Positions 14,793-15,989 of a DNA stretch of 15,989 nt are shown here, piece after piece. The notes below the pieces were generated by a model, which saw only the letters and a list, made by a program, of their open reading frames with translations, ran no database searches and was not told the origin of the DNA. Where the stretch lies: contig JBBDIE010000153.1 of NCBI GenBank assembly GCA_040880545.1, positions 1 to 15,989 of the forward strand. The letters run 5' to 3'. This DNA is from M55B112 sp040880545 (GTDB lineage: Bacteria > Bacteroidota > Bacteroidia > Bacteroidales > GCA-2748055). Numbering within the stretch: the first letter of the stretch is position 1; the number at the start of each line of letters is the position of its first letter. Both the position numbers and the translations under genes were made by a program.

Positions 14793-15989
14793 ATGAATAA
14801 AGCAACACTGGCTGGTATTATTACCATGATTGGTCTTACAACACTATGTACGCAGGAGCCGGTCACATTCAACCCTCTTCCTTATGGGGAGGCGGATCGC
14901 AAGGCAGATTCGATACTTCAATTGATGACACTGAAAGAGAAGCTGGACTACATTGGGGGGGACCATTTCTTTTACACCCAACGGATCAGGCGACTTGGAA
15001 TTCCCGGAGTGCCATTCGTGGATGCCACCCAGGGTATCCGGCTGAACCCGGCCATCATCAACCCGGGATGGAAGAAGCCCGTGAAGCGGACTATCGCTTA
15101 CCCGGCCCCGATCCTTCTGGCATCTACCTGGAACGAGGATATGGCCTTCTTGTATGCCCAGAGTATAGGTGAGGAGTGCAGGGCAGCAGGGTTGCCGCTT
15201 CTTTTGGGTCCGGGACTTAATCTTTACAGGAATTCGCAATGTGGCCGGAATTTTGAATATTTCGGGGAGGACCCCTACCTGGCAGGCAAGCTTGTGTCGG
15301 GTTATGTGCAGGGGCTCCAGGGGACCGGTACCATTGCCACACTGAAGCACTTTGTGGCGAACCAGACCGATTATTACCGGAGACGCAGTAATTCTGTGGT
15401 GGATGAACGCGCCCTGCAGGAGATTTATATGCCGGCTTTTAAGTGTGGGATCGATGCCGGAGCACGGTCGGTGATGACCTCCTATAACCTTGTAAACGGG
15501 GAGTGGGCCGGTCAGAGCGATTACGTGATCAACCACCTCCTGCGGGAATCACTTGGATACAGGTGGCTGGTGATGACCGATTGGTTTTCGGTATGGGATG
15601 GGGAAAAGCTGATTCATTCCGGACAGGACCTGGAGATGCCATACCGCAAGGCAACGAGACATGCAGACAAACTTCTTGCTGATGGGAAAATAGCGGAAGA
15701 GGATATCGACCGGATGGTAAAAAATATTCTGCGCACCTTCATCTCCATGGATGCATTTAACCAGCAGAAGGATCCGTTGGACGATGCAGATTATATGAGG
15801 CTGGAAGAGGTGGCATTGAACACTGCGCGGGAGGGTGTTGTATTGCTTCGGAACGAAAGACAATTGCTGCCCCTGGACAAAATGAGTAACCAGCAGGTTC
15901 TGGTAACCGGGGAGTATTACGACAGATGGATCTCAGGCAAGGGGGCCGGACATGTAAAAGGATATGACAGGATCACGCTGAAGGATGCG
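14793..15989 (+). CDS. GH3-family beta-glycosidase (3' end cut by window edge)
   Basis: The visible 399 residues are the N-terminal part of a GH3 exo-glycosidase, which removes beta-linked sugars (glucose, xylose or others) from non-reducing ends. A hydrophobic N-terminus (about 1-18) followed by LCTQ suggests export; the lipobox fit is poor because Leu precedes Cys19. The (alpha/beta)8 domain contains MTLKEKLDYIGG (45-56), VPFVDATQGIRL (73-84, aligned with the usual DGPxGVR), GPGLNLYRNSQCGRNFEYFGEDPYLAG (139-165), KHFVAN (185-190), and the nucleophile Asp263 in LVMTDWFSVW. The second domain begins at about 345 (AREGVVLLRN, LLPL), with GKGAGHVKG at 382-390; its remaining part and the acid/base are outside the window. 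Substrate cannot be fixed. Nearby GH10 makes xylo-oligosaccharide processing possible but unproven. A long minus-strand frame opposite it is a shadow. Confidence 0.93.
   Translation, partial: MNKATLAGIITMIGLTTLCTQEPVTFNPLPYGEADRKADSILQLMTLKEKLDYIGGDHFFYTQRIRRLGIPGVPFVDATQGIRLNPAIINPGWKKPVKRTIAYPAPILLASTWNEDMAFLYAQSIGEECRAAGLPLLLGPGLNLYRNSQCGRNFEYFGEDPYLAGKLVSGYVQGLQGTGTIATLKHFVANQTDYYRRRSNSVVDERALQEIYMPAFKCGIDAGARSVMTSYNLVNGEWAGQSDYVINHLLRESLGYRWLVMTDWFSVWDGEKLIHSGQDLEMPYRKATRHADKLLADGKIAEEDIDRMVKNILRTFISMDAFNQQKDPLDDADYMRLEEVALNTAREGVVLLRNERQLLPLDKMSNQQVLVTGEYYDRWISGKGAGHVKGYDRITLKDA

Noticed and set aside
14844..15536. 230-codon minus-strand open frame
   Set aside because: It lies entirely opposite the GH3 gene, whose catalytic motifs are unmistakable, and its translation shows no recognisable domain; it is an antisense shadow.
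1..15989. tRNA, rRNA, CRISPR, insertion sequence or phage genes
   Set aside because: None was recognised by eye on either strand; the only tandem repeat is the short CATT run.

Overview
The window is from the chromosome of a member of the Bacteroidota. The evidence is a SusC/RagA-type TonB-dependent transporter, a second TonB-dependent receptor, several secreted glycoside hydrolases, exact matches to the Bacteroidota -7 promoter element TAnnTTTG, and very few Shine-Dalgarno sequences. A saccharolytic member of the Bacteroidales/Marinilabiliales type is plausible, but the genus cannot be named from sequence alone. No rRNA, tRNA, CRISPR array, transposase or phage gene was seen.

Layout, left to right. 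(1) A minus-strand operon is read from 5350 down to the left edge: a four-domain fasciclin lipoprotein, then a SusC-type transporter cut by the edge; a SusD gene would be expected next, outside the window. (2) A 358-bp gene-free region (5351-5708) follows, with four inverted repeats. It separates that operon from a plus-strand pair: a small secreted lipocalin-like protein and a secreted GH10 (endo-xylanase family) enzyme. (3) Convergent to these is a minus-strand pair starting at 10998: a FecA/FepA-like TonB-dependent receptor, then a GH140-like (DUF4038) glycosidase. (4) After a 395-bp spacer that may hold a 42-codon ORF comes a signalling-type gene encoding two SiaB-like (DUF6272) kinase modules, the second degenerate. 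(5) A minus-strand nitroreductase follows. (6) Next is a plus-strand 416-aa protein of unknown function with two mirror-image cysteine clusters. (7) At the right edge is the start of a secreted GH3 glycosidase.

Taken together, regions 1-3 and 7 look like a plant-polysaccharide (hemicellulose/pectin) utilisation neighbourhood: surface binding and import (fasciclin protein, SusC, second receptor), backbone cleavage (GH10), side-chain or pectic glycoside removal (GH140-like) and exo-acting glycosidase (GH3). Regions 4-6 look like unrelated housekeeping or regulatory genes set among them.

The most interesting material is the uncharacterised cysteine-cluster protein (13393-14643), the tandem SiaB-like protein with a decayed second module (11394-12503), the inverted repeats in 5351-5708, and two very short-leader or leaderless starts facing each other around 11000-11200. 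All functional statements rest on reading motifs by eye; no database search was run.
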